Source: Eubacterium sp. (GTDB lineage Bacteria > Bacillota > Clostridia > Oscillospirales > Acutalibacteraceae). Taken from it: 64,000 nucleotides of DNA. A program made the translations under genes and the position numbers. The notes beneath the pieces are model-generated. The model saw nothing but the letters and a program-made list of their open reading frames with translations, did not search any database and was not told the DNA's origin. This document shows positions 1 to 9,801 of the stretch, one piece after another (the first letter of the stretch is position 1; the number at the start of each line of letters is the position of its first letter). The stretch covers positions 40,851 to 104,850 of the forward strand of contig JAFSRX010000062.1 of assembly GCA_017445905.1 (NCBI GenBank), given 5' to 3'.

Positions 1-378
<378 letters not shown>

Positions 379-386
379 ATAAAATC

Positions 387-416
387 TTGACAAATGCTAA
401 TACCTGATGGTATAAT
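387..416 (+). promoter_or_regulatory. Sigma-A promoter of the str operon
   Basis: TTGACA at 387-392 and TATAAT at 411-416 are separated by 18 bp. The promoter lies 9 bp after the rpoC stop and about 290 bp before rpsL, so the str operon has a long leader that includes a hairpin and a repeat element. Confidence 0.8.
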
Positions 417-481
417 ATTAACTTGCATCGGCATGAGTTTAGCAAAATTGCATAAATTCAACCGATTCAATTTGTACAAAT

Positions 482-516
482 CGCTAATGGAGTGCACTTC
501 GGTGCGCTCCATAGCG
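482..516 (+). other. UUCG-capped hairpin in the rpsL leader
   Basis: CGCTAATGGAGTGCAC and GTGCGCTCCATAGCG form a long stem (one bulged A, one G-T pair) closed by a TTCG tetraloop. No T tract follows, so it is not a typical terminator. It lies at the left edge of the repeat element at 514-676 and may be a transcript stabiliser, an S12 autoregulatory structure or part of the repeat. Confidence 0.55.
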
Positions 517-676
517 AGCGCATACAAAACAGCTTCGATTACAATTACGAATTACAAGTTACGAATTACAAATTGATGGTGGGCTCCGACCACACCCGAT
601 TATATAATCGGAGCGAAGCGACCCGACAACTCGGAACTCGGGGCTCGAAACTCGAAACTGTTTCGTATGCGCTTGC
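514..676. repeat. Composite heptamer/hairpin intergenic element, copy 1
   Basis: An imperfect ~19-bp inverted repeat (514-532 against 658-676, core GCGCATACAAAACAG) encloses two arrays of degenerate 7-bp units. These are an attacga-like array at 538-575 and an aactcgg-like array at about 624-657. Between them lies a head-to-head pair of hairpin modules meeting at the perfect palindrome CCGATTATATAATCGG (596-611). Related elements occur at 8806, 13098, 21815, 26902, 29250 and 36776. No coding potential is evident, and together with the hairpin at 482-516 it accounts for most of the rpoC-rpsL gap. Confidence 0.7.
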
Positions 677-704
677 ATAAATACTACAGAAAGGAGATAA
701 ACTA

Positions 705-1124
705 TTGCCAACCTTTAATCAGCTCGTCAGAACAGGACGTAAGTCACTTGAAAAAAAGGCAAAGGCACCTGCGCTCTTAAAGGGTCTCAACACAAAGAAG
801 AACGTTATGACTGATAACGCTTCTCCCCAGAAGCGCGGCGTTTGCACAGCTGTTAAAACCGCAACACCTAAGAAGCCTAACTCAGCACTTCGTAAGATTG
901 CCAGAGTTCGTCTTACAAACGGTATGGAAGTTTCTGCTTACATTCCGGGTGTTGGCCATAACCTTCAGGAGCACTCCGTTGTTATGGTTCGCGGCGGCAG
1001 AGTTAAGGATCTTCCCGGTGTTCGTTACCACATCATCCGCGGAACTCTTGATACTCAGGGCGTAACAGGCAGAATGCAGAGCCGTTCAAAATACGGTGCT
1101 AAAAAGCCAAAAGCTAAGAAGTAA
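705..1124 (+). CDS. rpsL: 30S ribosomal protein S12
   Basis: This 139-residue protein matches S12 throughout, with the conserved decoding-centre segments [15 protein letters not shown] and [11 protein letters not shown] and the GVRYHIIRG region. S12 lies at the A site of the small subunit and governs decoding accuracy. The start is a TTG at 705, chosen because AAGGAG at 691-696 lies 8 bp upstream and the protein begins with the standard PTFNQLVR. It is the first gene of the str operon and is followed by rpsG after a 292-bp gap. Confidence 0.97.
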   Translation: MPTFNQLVRTGRKSLEKKAKAPALLKGLNTKKNVMTDNASPQKRGVCTAVKTATPKKPNSALRKIARVRLTNGMEVSAYIPGVGHNLQEHSVVMVRGGRVKDLPGVRYHIIRGTLDTQGVTGRMQSRSKYGAKKPKAKK

Positions 1125-1165
1125 TTAACAGCCGATTTCGCAAATTTAAAATGAGGTATAATTGC

Positions 1166-1229
1166 GAATTTGCCCGTTTTTTAATTTGATATACGACAGT
1201 ATGCCTGCATTAAAGAAACGACCAAATTC
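1166..1229. repeat. Small inverted-repeat element with a 20-bp core shared with the element at 39058
   Basis: Imperfect arms GAATTTGCCCGTTT... (1166 onward) and ...AAACGACCAAATTC (to 1229) enclose ATACGACAGTATGCCTGCAT at 1191-1210. The same 20-mer occurs at 39133-39152 inside a MITE-like element. The core contains a small ATAC-GACA-GTAT hairpin. It lies between rpsL and rpsG. The rest of this 292-bp gap (1230-1400) shows no further structure beyond a short CGG-aaaaa-CCG hairpin near 1360-1372. Confidence 0.6.
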
Positions 1230-1416
1230 ATAAATTCTCCCAACATTTTATCTTTGCCAATTCAACTATTAATCACTTCAATAGTAACTAGAATTACAAC
1301 TAAGGAAACCGACAATAGTTTATACCTATTATATATAGCGTAGGACCTGTTGTTGGCTCCACGGAAAAACCGAGTACCTATGAACTCATCAATATTAATG
1401 AAGGAGGGAAGCGAAG

Positions 1417-1887
1417 ATGCCAAGAAGAGGTCAAATCGCTAAGCGTGACGTTTTACCGGATCCGCTTTATAACTCAAAGGTTGTAACTCGTCTTATCAAT
1501 AATATTATGCTCGACGGTAAGAAGGGTGTTGCCCAGAAAATCGTTTACGGTGCATTCGATATTATCCAGGAAAAGACAGGTAAAGAACCCCTTGAAGTTT
1601 TTGAAGAGGCTATGGAACACGTTATGCCTGTTCTCGAGGTAAAGGCTCGTCGTATCGGCGGTGCAACTTACCAGGTTCCGCTTGAAGTTCGTCCTGAAAG
1701 AAGACAGACACTTGGTCTTAGATGGATAACTGCATTCGCTCGCGCAAGAAGCGAGAGAACAATGAAGGAACGTCTTGCAGCAGAGATTATGGACGCTGCA
1801 AACTCAACAGGCGGAGCAGTTAAGAAGTGTGATGATACACACAGAATGGCTGAAGCTAACAAGGCTTTTGCTCATTTCAGATATTAA
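1417..1887 (+). CDS. rpsG: 30S ribosomal protein S7
   Basis: This 156-residue protein is a full-length S7, beginning [16 protein letters not shown] and carrying the [16 protein letters not shown] motif and the C-terminal AFAHFRY. S7 nucleates assembly of the 16S rRNA 3' domain and contacts E-site tRNA. AAGGAGGG at about 1401-1408 supports the ATG at 1417. It is the second gene of the str operon; fusA follows after about 60 bp. Confidence 0.97.
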   Translation: MPRRGQIAKRDVLPDPLYNSKVVTRLINNIMLDGKKGVAQKIVYGAFDIIQEKTGKEPLEVFEEAMEHVMPVLEVKARRIGGATYQVPLEVRPERRQTLGLRWITAFARARSERTMKERLAAEIMDAANSTGGAVKKCDDTHRMAEANKAFAHFRY

Positions 1888-1947
1888 TATCTGTTTAAAC
1901 AAACTATTCCTATTTTTTGAAACTTTAGAAAGGCTATGGATAAAGAA

Positions 1948-4056
1948 ATGCCAAGAAAAGTATCACTTCAACAAACAAGAAATATTGGTATTATGGCGCA
2001 CATTGATGCAGGTAAGACTACAACAACTGAGCGTATTCTTTTCTACACCGGTATTAACCATAAAATCGGTGAGACCCATGAGGGTGCTGCAACAATGGAC
2101 TGGATGGAACAGGAGCAGGAAAGAGGTATAACAATTACCTCTGCGGCAACAACATGTTTCTGGAAAGACCATAGAATCAATATCATTGATACTCCGGGAC
2201 ACGTTGACTTTACAGTTGAAGTTCAGCGTTCACTCCGTGTGCTCGACGGTTCTGTAACTGTTTTATGTGCAAAGGGCGGCGTTGAGCCTCAGTCTGAAAC
2301 AGTTTGGCGTCAGGCTGACGAATACAAGGTTCCCCGTATGATCTTCGTAAACAAGATGGATATTATGGGCGCTAATTTCTATAATGTTCTTGATATGGTA
2401 TTAGACCGTTTCAAGTGCAATGCGCTCCCGATTCAGCTTCCGATTGGTCAGGAGGAAACCTTTGAAGGTATTATTGACCTTATCAATAATAACGAAATCG
2501 TTTATATTGATCCTGCAGGAAACAAGGGTCAGGTTTTCGAAGTAAGAGAAATCCGTGACGAGCTCAAGGACAAGGCTGCGCAGTACAGAACAAGCCTTAT
2601 TGAGCATATTGTTGAGCAGGATGAAGAGCTTATGGAGAAGTATTTCGAAGAGGGTGAAGATGCAATCACCGTTGATGAAATCAAGAATATGATCCGTAAG
2701 TCAACTATCGCAGGCGAGATGGTTCCCGTATGCTGCGGAACAGCATACAGAAATATGGGAGTTCAGCCTCTCCTCGATGCAATCGTTGATTTTATGCCCG
2801 CACCAACTGACGTTGAGTCAATTAAGGGCGTTAATCCCGATACAGATGAAGAAGAAGACCGTCATTCATCAGATGATGAGCCGTTCTCAGCTCTTGCATT
2901 CAAGATTGCAACTGACCCGTATGTAGGAAAGATTTGCTATTTCCGTGTTTATTCGGGAACCGTTGAATCAGGCTCTGCTGTTTATAACTCTGTTAAGGGT
3001 CATAAAGAGAGAATGGGACGTATTCTTCAGATGCATGCAAACCACAGAGAAGATATCCCCATTTGCTATGCAGGTGATATTGCTGCTGCTGTTGGTCTTA
3101 AGAACACAACAACCGGTGATACACTCTGTGATGAAAATCATCCTGTAATCCTTGAATCAATGAACTTCCCGGATCCTGTTATCCGTGTTGCTATTGAGCC
3201 TAAGACTAAGGCAGGTCAGGAAAAGATGGGCGTTGCTCTTGCAAAGCTCGCTGAAGAAGACCCGACTTTCAAGGCATATACAGATGAAGAAACAGGTCAG
3301 ACAATTATCGCCGGTATGGGTGAGCTTCATCTTGAGATTATCGTTGACCGTTTGCTTCGTGAATTCAAAGTTGAGGCAAATGTCGGCGCTCCCCAGGTAG
3401 CTTATAAAGAGACTGTTCAGGGAGAAAGCATGTCCGATCTTAAATATAAGAAACAGTCAGGTGGTTCAGGTCAGTACGGTCACGTTAAAATCAGACTCTT
3501 CCCGAATCTTGATGAAAACGGAATCGGAAAAGGCTATGAATTTGAAAACCAGATTGTCGGCGGTGCTATTCCTAAGGAATATATTCCTGCAGTTGATGCG
3601 GGAATCCAGGCTGCTATGAAGAGCGGTATTCTTGCAGGATATCCTGTTGTTGACGTTAGAATCGAGCTCTATGATGGATCTTATCATGAGGTTGACTCCT
3701 CTGAAATGGCATTCAAGATTGCCGGTTCAATGGCATTCAAGGATGCAGCAAAGAAGGCTAACCCGATTATCCTCGAGCCTATGATGAAGGTAATCGTTAT
3801 CGTTCCCGAGGAATATATGGGCGACGTAATCGGCGACCTTAACTCACGTCGTGGACAGATTCAGGGCATGGAAGATAGAAACGGCGCTAAACAGATCAAT
3901 TCAAGAGTTCCTCTTTCAGAGATGTTCGGCTACGTTAACGATCTTCGTTCAAAGACTCAGGGTCGTGGCCAGTACACAATGGAACCCGATGGATATGAGC
4001 CTGTTCCTAAGTCAATTTCTGAAGCGATCATCAATGAACGCTCAAAGAGAGACTAA
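1948..4056 (+). CDS. fusA: Elongation factor G
   Basis: This is the translocation GTPase EF-G, 702 residues from the chosen start. The G1 motif [15 protein letters not shown], the switch region with [13 protein letters not shown]3 DTPGHVDF and G4 NKMD are all visible, followed by domains II-V up to GYEPVPKSI. The frame is also open from an ATG at 1936. The ATG at 1948 is preferred because the family begins MPRKVSL and the weak GAAAGG at 1928-1933 lies only 2 bp from 1936; its 14-bp spacing to 1948 is also imperfect. tuf follows with its own promoter. Confidence 0.96.
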   Translation: MPRKVSLQQTRNIGIMAHIDAGKTTTTERILFYTGINHKIGETHEGAATMDWMEQEQERGITITSAATTCFWKDHRINIIDTPGHVDFTVEVQRSLRVLDGSVTVLCAKGGVEPQSETVWRQADEYKVPRMIFVNKMDIMGANFYNVLDMVLDRFKCNALPIQLPIGQEETFEGIIDLINNNEIVYIDPAGNKGQVFEVREIRDELKDKAAQYRTSLIEHIVEQDEELMEKYFEEGEDAITVDEIKNMIRKSTIAGEMVPVCCGTAYRNMGVQPLLDAIVDFMPAPTDVESIKGVNPDTDEEEDRHSSDDEPFSALAFKIATDPYVGKICYFRVYSGTVESGSAVYNSVKGHKERMGRILQMHANHREDIPICYAGDIAAAVGLKNTTTGDTLCDENHPVILESMNFPDPVIRVAIEPKTKAGQEKMGVALAKLAEEDPTFKAYTDEETGQTIIAGMGELHLEIIVDRLLREFKVEANVGAPQVAYKETVQGESMSDLKYKKQSGGSGQYGHVKIRLFPNLDENGIGKGYEFENQIVGGAIPKEYIPAVDAGIQAAMKSGILAGYPVVDVRIELYDGSYHEVDSSEMAFKIAGSMAFKDAAKKANPIILEPMMKVIVIVPEEYMGDVIGDLNSRRGQIQGMEDRNGAKQINSRVPLSEMFGYVNDLRSKTQGRGQYTMEPDGYEPVPKSISEAIINERSKRD

Positions 4057-4092
4057 TTAAGTTTATTAAATTATAGCTAAATAAAAAAATAC

Positions 4093-4121
4093 TTGATATT
4101 TTGCCACTAATTTGGTAAAAT
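4093..4121 (+). promoter_or_regulatory. Sigma-A promoter for tuf
   Basis: TTGATA at 4093-4098 and TAAAAT at 4116-4121 are 17 bp apart in the 110-bp gap between fusA and tuf. It gives tuf a promoter independent of the upstream str operon. Confidence 0.75.
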
Positions 4122-4166
4122 ATCATTGCACAATTTTCTATTGTATATTTTAAGGAGGAATTTCCA

Positions 4167-5360
4167 ATGGCAAAAGAACATTTTAACCGTACCAAACCCC
4201 ATGTAAACATTGGTACAATCGGTCACGTTGACCATGGTAAGACAACTCTTACAGCTGCTATCACAAAGTATCTTGCTAATAAGGGCTATGCAAAGTTTGA
4301 GGACTATGCAGACATCGATAAGGCTCCTGAAGAAAGAGAACGTGGTATCACAATCAACACAGCTCACGTTGAGTACGAAACAGACGCTCGTCACTATGCT
4401 CACGTTGACTGCCCAGGCCACGCTGACTATATCAAAAACATGATTACTGGTGCTGCTCAGATGGATGGTGCTATCCTTGTTATCGCAGCAACAGACGGAC
4501 CTATGGCTCAGACTAAGGAGCACCTTCTCCTTGCTCGTCAGGTTGGTGTACCGGCAATCATCGTATTCCTTAACAAGACTGACCAGGTTGACGACGAAGA
4601 GCTTCTTGAACTTGTTGAAATGGAAGTTCGTGATACTCTTGCTGAGTATGAGTTCGATGAGGACTGCCCGATCATCAAGGGTTCTGCTCTTCTTGCTCTT
4701 AACGCAACTTCAAATGACGATCCTGCTTGCGCTTGCATTGAGGAACTCATGAATGCAGTTGACGAGTACATTCCTACTCCTGACCGTAAGGCAGACCTTC
4801 CTTTCCTTATGCCTGTTGAGGACGTTTTCACAATCACCGGTCGTGGAACAGTTGCTACAGGTAGAGTTGAAAGAGGACAGCTTAAGACAAATGATACAGT
4901 AGAGATGGTTGGTCTTGAAGACGAAATCAAGTCAACAGTATGTACTGGTATCGAGATGTTCAGAAAGATTCTTGACTACGCTGAGGCTGGAGATAACATT
5001 GGTTGTCTTCTTCGTGGTGTTCAGAGAACAGAGATCAAGAGAGGCCAGGTTCTTGCTGCTCCCGGATCAATCAAACCTCACACCAAGTTCACAGGTCAGG
5101 TTTACGTTCTTTCTAAGGAAGAAGGCGGACGTCATACTCCTTTCTTCAACAACTACAGACCTCAGTTCTATTTCAGAACAACTGACGTTACAGGCGTTAT
5201 CTCTCTTCCCGAAGGAACAGAGATGTGTATGCCTGGCGATAACGTTGATATGAACGTTGAACTTATCACTCCTATCGCTATCGAAAACGGACTTCGTTTC
5301 GCTATTCGTGAAGGTGGTAGAACAGTTGGTTCAGGCGTTGTTATCGCAATCGAAGAGTAA
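4167..5360 (+). CDS. tuf: Elongation factor Tu
   Basis: This 397-residue GTPase delivers aminoacyl-tRNA to the ribosome. It shows G1 [11 protein letters not shown]3 DCPGHADY, G4 NKTD, the [13 protein letters not shown] effector region, and domains 2 and 3 ending VVIAIEE. AAGGAGG about 9 bp upstream supports the ATG at 4167. It is followed by a strong intrinsic terminator, so it is the last gene of the translation cluster. Confidence 0.97.
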   Translation: MAKEHFNRTKPHVNIGTIGHVDHGKTTLTAAITKYLANKGYAKFEDYADIDKAPEERERGITINTAHVEYETDARHYAHVDCPGHADYIKNMITGAAQMDGAILVIAATDGPMAQTKEHLLLARQVGVPAIIVFLNKTDQVDDEELLELVEMEVRDTLAEYEFDEDCPIIKGSALLALNATSNDDPACACIEELMNAVDEYIPTPDRKADLPFLMPVEDVFTITGRGTVATGRVERGQLKTNDTVEMVGLEDEIKSTVCTGIEMFRKILDYAEAGDNIGCLLRGVQRTEIKRGQVLAAPGSIKPHTKFTGQVYVLSKEEGGRHTPFFNNYRPQFYFRTTDVTGVISLPEGTEMCMPGDNVDMNVELITPIAIENGLRFAIREGGRTVGSGVVIAIEE

Positions 5361-5375
5361 TCTTTAACAAAATTA

Positions 5376-5406
5376 AGCAATCTGCTTTTGCAGGTTGCTT
5401 TTTTTG
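5376..5406 (+). terminator. Intrinsic terminator of tuf
   Basis: AGCAATCTGC (5376-5385), loop TTTT, GCAGGTTGCT (5390-5399), then a run of seven T to 5405. It lies 15 bp after the tuf stop. Confidence 0.9.
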
Positions 5407-5461
5407 ATGTTCTAAAAGCAATCATAGACAACTGTTGTACTTATTGCGATATATTTTATTA

Positions 5462-5489
5462 TTGAATATATTGTAATTTATGATATAAT
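5462..5489 (+). promoter_or_regulatory. Promoter giving an apparently leaderless recD2 transcript
   Basis: TTGAAT at 5462-5467 and TATAAT at 5484-5489 with a 16-bp spacer. The recD2 ATG is at 5497, only 7 bp past the -10 box, where transcription would start. No Shine-Dalgarno sequence precedes the ATG. Confidence 0.65.
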
Positions 5490-5496
5490 AAAATCT

Positions 5497-7710
5497 ATGG
5501 AAAATGAAGTTCTTGAAAAGTTAATAGGAACTGTTGAGGAGGTATCCTTCTATAATGAGGATACCGGGTTTTGTGTTGCCGAAATCAATACCGGAGAAGA
5601 AGGCGTAACAGTTGTTGGTGCCATTGGTGAGATAGCTGTTGGCGCCGAAGTTCGGTGCGAGGGAAAATGGGATATGCACCCCTCTTTTGGCAGACAGTTT
5701 CGTGCAAGCGTTGTTCATCAGACCTTGCCCGAGGATGTTTCGGGAATACTTCGCTATCTCTCCTCGGGAATTATCAGAGGAATAAGGCAGTCAACGGCGC
5801 AGAAGATTATTGAAGCCTTTGGGGCGGATGCGTTTAACGTTATTGAAAACGAGCCTGAACGCCTTGCATCAATTAAAGGAATAAGCATTTCTAAGGCAAG
5901 ACAGATAAGCATCGATTTCAAGAGCAAATTTGCCTCTCGCGAAACCGTTGTTGCGCTGACCGCTTTAGGGCTTACTCAGCATCAGGCACTTAAAGCATAT
6001 AAGCTCTTTAAGTCGGACGCCGTTGATTTAATCAAAGCCAATCCCTATTCGTTCATCGGAAGTACAATGGGAATAAGCTTTGATAAAGCGGATGAAATTG
6101 CAGCAAACCTTGATGAACAGCCCCCGTATAATTACAGAGCACAGGCGGCTGTTGTTCATATTGTTCGCCATAATCTTTCAAACGGCCACACCTGCATCCC
6201 GAGGGATAAGATATTTGCTCCTGCCTGTGATTTTCTTGGCTGTGAAGAGGATTATGTTGAAATTGCAATAGATAATGCTATTGAAGAAAAAGCACTTATT
6301 CAAAAGGAAATTGAAGGCAGAGAATTTCTTTTTATTCCTGAAATATATCATGCCGAAAGCGGGGTTGCGCAGCGAATTAATATAATGGTTCATTATCCGC
6401 CGAGAGAAAACGAAATATTCTCTTCTGAGGTTTATGCATTTGAAGAAGCAAATAACATCAGCTTTGATGAAAAACAGAGGCGAGCTATTGAAATAGCGGT
6501 TGAAAAGGGACTTTTAATTCTCACAGGCGGACCCGGAACAGGTAAAACAACAACCTTAAAGGGAATAATAAGTCTTATGAAAAACAGGGGACTTCGTGTT
6601 GCCCTGACAGCCCCGACAGGAAGAGCTGCTCAGCGAATGGAAGAGCTTTGCGGCTATGAAGCGAAAACAATTCATCGGCTTCTTGAGGTTGAATACAATG
6701 AGGACAGTGATGTTCCTGCGTTTGTTCACAACCTTAAAAACCCGCTTGATTTTGATGCCGTTATTGTTGACGAGCTTTCGATGGTTGATGTAACGCTGTT
6801 TTCGGCGCTTCTTGATGCGCTTCCTCTTCACTGCAGACTTATTATGGTCGGAGATAAAAATCAGCTTCCGCCCGTTGGTGCGGGTAATGTTCTGTCCGAT
6901 CTGATAGAAAGCAAGCTGATTGATGTTATAACTCTTGATAAAATCTTCCGTCAGGCTATGGAGAGCAGAATTGTAACAAATGCCCACAGAGTTGTTAAGG
7001 GCGAAATGCCCGTTATTGATAATTCCCATGAATCCGATTTTTTCCTTCTCAAAGAGGACAGTCGATATAATGCGCCGAAAAAAATTCTTGATTTAGTAAC
7101 TTCAAGGCTTCCTGCATCATATGGATTTGACCCTATGAGCGATATTCAGGTGCTGTGTCCGAGCAGGATGGGAGAATGCGGAACACAGAATATAAACGCA
7201 ATTCTTCAGGCGAAGCTTAATCCGCCGTCTAAAAACAAGAAGGAAATCCGTTACAAGGGCTTTACTCTCCGTGAGGGCGACAGAGTTATGCAGATAAAGA
7301 ATAACTACGATGTTCCGTGGTTCAAGGCAAATGATAACGGTCAGGGCGTTTTTAACGGCGATATCGGGATTTTAACAAAAATTGATCTCGGCAATGATAT
7401 TATCAATGTAAAATTTGATGATAAAGAGGCAATGTATTCAATGGACAGCGTTAAAGAAATTGAACTTGCCTATGCAATGACTGTTCATAAGAGTCAGGGA
7501 AGTGAGTTCAACGCAGTTGTTATGCCCGTTCTTGCAACTCCTAAAAAGCTTGCTTACAGAAATCTTTTTTATACCGCATTAACAAGAGCCAAAGAGCTTA
7601 TAGTTCTTGTCGGAAATGAAAGTTCAATAAAAAATATGGTCGAAAATGATAAAAAATCAAAAAGGTTAAGCGCACTTAAATTTTTTATTGAAACAGAAAG
7701 TGATATATAA
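5497..7710 (+). CDS. recD2: RecD2-type ATP-dependent DNA helicase
   Basis: This 737-residue SF1B helicase belongs to the RecD2 (RecD-like, YrrC) group, which acts without RecBC and translocates 5'-3'. It has the usual N-terminal OB-like region (EKLIGTVEEVSFYNEDTGF), a helix-hairpin-helix segment (about residues 95-180), Walker A GGPGTGKTT near residues 344-352, Walker B VDELSMVD, the GDKNQLPPVG motif, and the C-terminal MTVHKSQGSEF and YTALTRAK motifs. Length and order match the family. It starts at ATG 5497, right at the predicted transcription start with no ribosome binding site. The MreB-like gene follows 36 bp later and may be co-transcribed. Confidence 0.93.
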   Translation: MENEVLEKLIGTVEEVSFYNEDTGFCVAEINTGEEGVTVVGAIGEIAVGAEVRCEGKWDMHPSFGRQFRASVVHQTLPEDVSGILRYLSSGIIRGIRQSTAQKIIEAFGADAFNVIENEPERLASIKGISISKARQISIDFKSKFASRETVVALTALGLTQHQALKAYKLFKSDAVDLIKANPYSFIGSTMGISFDKADEIAANLDEQPPYNYRAQAAVVHIVRHNLSNGHTCIPRDKIFAPACDFLGCEEDYVEIAIDNAIEEKALIQKEIEGREFLFIPEIYHAESGVAQRINIMVHYPPRENEIFSSEVYAFEEANNISFDEKQRRAIEIAVEKGLLILTGGPGTGKTTTLKGIISLMKNRGLRVALTAPTGRAAQRMEELCGYEAKTIHRLLEVEYNEDSDVPAFVHNLKNPLDFDAVIVDELSMVDVTLFSALLDALPLHCRLIMVGDKNQLPPVGAGNVLSDLIESKLIDVITLDKIFRQAMESRIVTNAHRVVKGEMPVIDNSHESDFFLLKEDSRYNAPKKILDLVTSRLPASYGFDPMSDIQVLCPSRMGECGTQNINAILQAKLNPPSKNKKEIRYKGFTLREGDRVMQIKNNYDVPWFKANDNGQGVFNGDIGILTKIDLGNDIINVKFDDKEAMYSMDSVKEIELAYAMTVHKSQGSEFNAVVMPVLATPKKLAYRNLFYTALTRAKELIVLVGNESSIKNMVENDKKSKRLSALKFFIETESDI

Positions 7711-7746
7711 TATAATAAAACCAAGTTAAAGATTATTGGTGAAAAT

Positions 7747-8775
7747 ATGTTCGGATACGATTTAGGATTTGACTTAGGAACAAATAACGTTGTTATTTCC
7801 GTTCCCTCAAAGGGAGTGGTTTTAAACGAGCCATGTTATGTTGCCTATGATATTGAAACAGAAAAAATTCTCTATGCCGGAAGGCGCGCCTACTATCTTG
7901 AAGGAAGAGAGCCGAAGGGCGTTGCCGTTGTTCAGCCGGTTGAAAGGGGCGTTATAAGTAATTATGCGCTCACTCAGCAGATGCTAAGATTTTTTATAAA
8001 CAGAGTTATAAAGAAAAATGTTTTCAGACCGAGGGTTGTTGCGAGCGTTCCCGCTCTTGCAACCGATGTTGAAAAAAGAACACTTGTATCTGTTATTATT
8101 TCAGCGGGCGCAAGGTCGGTTTGTCTTGTTGAATCAACGCTATGCGCCGCTTTCGGGTCAGGCGTTGACCCGCTCCAGCCAAACGGAGTTTTTGTTGTTG
8201 ATATCGGCGCAGGAAGCTCGGATATGGCTGTTATCTCCCAGGGCTCAATGAACCAGATTGAAACAGTTAAAATCGGCGGAAATGATTTTGACCGCGAGAT
8301 TATTAAGCTGTTTAAGGATAAATATAATCTTCTTATTGGAATCAGAACTGCCGAGGATATTAAGAAATTAATCGGTTGCGCTATTCACAGGGATGAACCT
8401 GTAACAATGAGCGCAAGAGGCAGGGATGCTGAAAACGGAATGCCCAAAACGGTTGATATTTCATCTGAAGAAATCTATGAATGCTTAAAACCTCTTTTTT
8501 CGGAAATAACTGCTGCCGCTCAGGCAATATTTGAAAGAACATCTCCTCAGCTTGCAGCTGACATAGTTTCGGGCGAGGTTTTGCTAACAGGCGGATCTGC
8601 TGAGCTTTATGGACTTGATAAGCTGCTGAGCGATGCGCTAAATCTCGGCGTTAAATTAGTTCCTCAGCCTGCGCTGTGCGTTTCAAAAGGCGCCCAGGTT
8701 GCGCTTAACAAAATGCATATTCTTGATAACTACGGTTATCAGTTCAAGACTAAAGAAGATGTTAGAATAAGATAA
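7747..8775 (+). CDS. MreB/Mbl-family actin-like protein
   Basis: This 342-residue actin-fold ATPase of the MreB/Mbl group organises lateral wall synthesis as membrane-bound filaments. The phosphate-1 loop (DLGFDLGTNNVVI), phosphate-2 loop (VVDIGAGSSDMAVI) and adenosine motif (LLTGGSAELYGLDKL) are present and ordered, and the length is typical. There is no mreC or mreD beside it, so it is probably a paralogue such as Mbl or MreBH rather than the mreBCD copy. It lies 36 bp after recD2 with a weak ribosome binding site (TTGGTGAAA). Confidence 0.88.
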   Translation: MFGYDLGFDLGTNNVVISVPSKGVVLNEPCYVAYDIETEKILYAGRRAYYLEGREPKGVAVVQPVERGVISNYALTQQMLRFFINRVIKKNVFRPRVVASVPALATDVEKRTLVSVIISAGARSVCLVESTLCAAFGSGVDPLQPNGVFVVDIGAGSSDMAVISQGSMNQIETVKIGGNDFDREIIKLFKDKYNLLIGIRTAEDIKKLIGCAIHRDEPVTMSARGRDAENGMPKTVDISSEEIYECLKPLFSEITAAAQAIFERTSPQLAADIVSGEVLLTGGSAELYGLDKLLSDALNLGVKLVPQPALCVSKGAQVALNKMHILDNYGYQFKTKEDVRIR

Positions 8776-8780
8776 ATTTC

Positions 8781-8799
8781 GGGGCTGTTAATCAGCCCC
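8781..8799 (+). terminator. Hairpin after the MreB-like gene
   Basis: GGGGCTG (8781-8787), loop TTAAT, CAGCCCC (8793-8799), followed by tattaaaatt. The stem is strong but the T tract is poor, so it is a probable weak terminator. Confidence 0.6.
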
Positions 8800-8805
8800 T
8801 ATTAA

Positions 8806-8925
8806 AATTACGAATTACTAATTTCGGGCGGGAACCTTGGAGCGGGCGCCAGACCCTTTTGTCTCGCAAGCTCGACATTTCACCTAGCAGGGGAATAACC
8901 CGCACCCGATTATATAAGAGAGAGG
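8806..8925. repeat. Heptamer/hairpin intergenic element, copy 2 (long form)
   Basis: Degenerate heptamers (attacga, attacta) lead into ATTTCGGGCGGG at about 8820. The element ends with CCCGCACCCGATTATATAAG at about 8899-8918. The interior is longer than in other copies and contains GAGCGGGCGCCAGACC. It fills the gap before ecfT. It does not match any riboswitch consensus I know. Confidence 0.6.
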
Positions 8926-8934
8926 AGGGGTTGT

Positions 8935-9801
8935 GTGAATAGGTTTTCAAAGCTGCATCCGATATTGCATCTGTTTTTTTATTTGTTTTCGTTGATGTTT
9001 GTTTTAGTTGTTTCAAATCCTTTTTATTCGCTGGTATCCCTCATCTGTGCGTTCTTATATAATGCAGTAATAGCTCATAAAAGAACACTGAAAAGTTTAT
9101 CATTCGTTTTTTTCATAATCATTTTTGTTTCACTATTCAATATGCTTTTTGCCCACTATGGTAATGATGTTCTTTTCAGAATCGGATATACGGATTTTAC
9201 CCTTGAAGCGCTTTTTTACGGCTTTAATCAGGGAATGGTTTTCGCCGCAGTTGTTATGTGGTTTTCTGCGCTGAGTTTTAATTCGGACGGCGACAGAGTT
9301 TTGTATTTATTCTCATTTGCGCCGAAGCTCTCGCTGATGTTTTCAATGATTCTCGGCTTTATTCCGAGATTTAATCAAAAACTAACTGAAATTCGCGATG
9401 CTCAGAAGGCGCTCAGGGGCGGCGAAAGTCCGAGGAGCATTAAAGATAAATTCAAAAATGCGATTAATAACCTTTCAGCGCTGATAACGTACAGTCTTGA
9501 AAGCAGTATCATAACCGCTGATTCAATGAACGCAAGGGGCTACAAAAGAGGCGCTCTGAGCGTTAAGAGATATAAACTGTGCGCAGAGGATATTATCTTT
9601 TTTGCTGTTATTGTTTTATCTGCGATATATTTGATTTATTCAAAGGCAGTCGGTAATATATCTTTTATATTTGAACCCGTTATTTATTCAAAATCATTCA
9701 GTATCAGCGCATTTATCGTATTTATTATTGCCGAGTTGATACCGTTTGTTGCAGAAATATGGGAGGAAATGCTATGGAAGCTGTCAAATTCAAAGGCATA
9801 A
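8935..9801 (+). CDS. ecfT: ECF transporter transmembrane component (CbiQ/EcfT family)
   Basis: This 288-residue membrane protein is the T component of an energy-coupling factor vitamin/metal importer. It has about five to six hydrophobic segments and two cytoplasmic coupling regions: ALRGGESPRSIKDK and ITADSMNARGYKRG, the second being the canonical ARG motif that contacts the ATPases. The start is GTG at 8935 with AGAGGAGGGG directly upstream. It overlaps ecfA by 28 bp, indicating translational coupling in a T-A-S operon. Confidence 0.87.
   Translation: MNRFSKLHPILHLFFYLFSLMFVLVVSNPFYSLVSLICAFLYNAVIAHKRTLKSLSFVFFIIIFVSLFNMLFAHYGNDVLFRIGYTDFTLEALFYGFNQGMVFAAVVMWFSALSFNSDGDRVLYLFSFAPKLSLMFSMILGFIPRFNQKLTEIRDAQKALRGGESPRSIKDKFKNAINNLSALITYSLESSIITADSMNARGYKRGALSVKRYKLCAEDIIFFAVIVLSAIYLIYSKAVGNISFIFEPVIYSKSFSISAFIVFIIAELIPFVAEIWEEMLWKLSNSKA

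Noticed and set aside
8820-8925. Possible vitamin riboswitch before the ECF transporter
   Set aside because: The sequence fits the dispersed TTCGGG...CGATTATA repeat and lacks the conserved boxes of cobalamin, thiamin, riboflavin or folate riboswitches.
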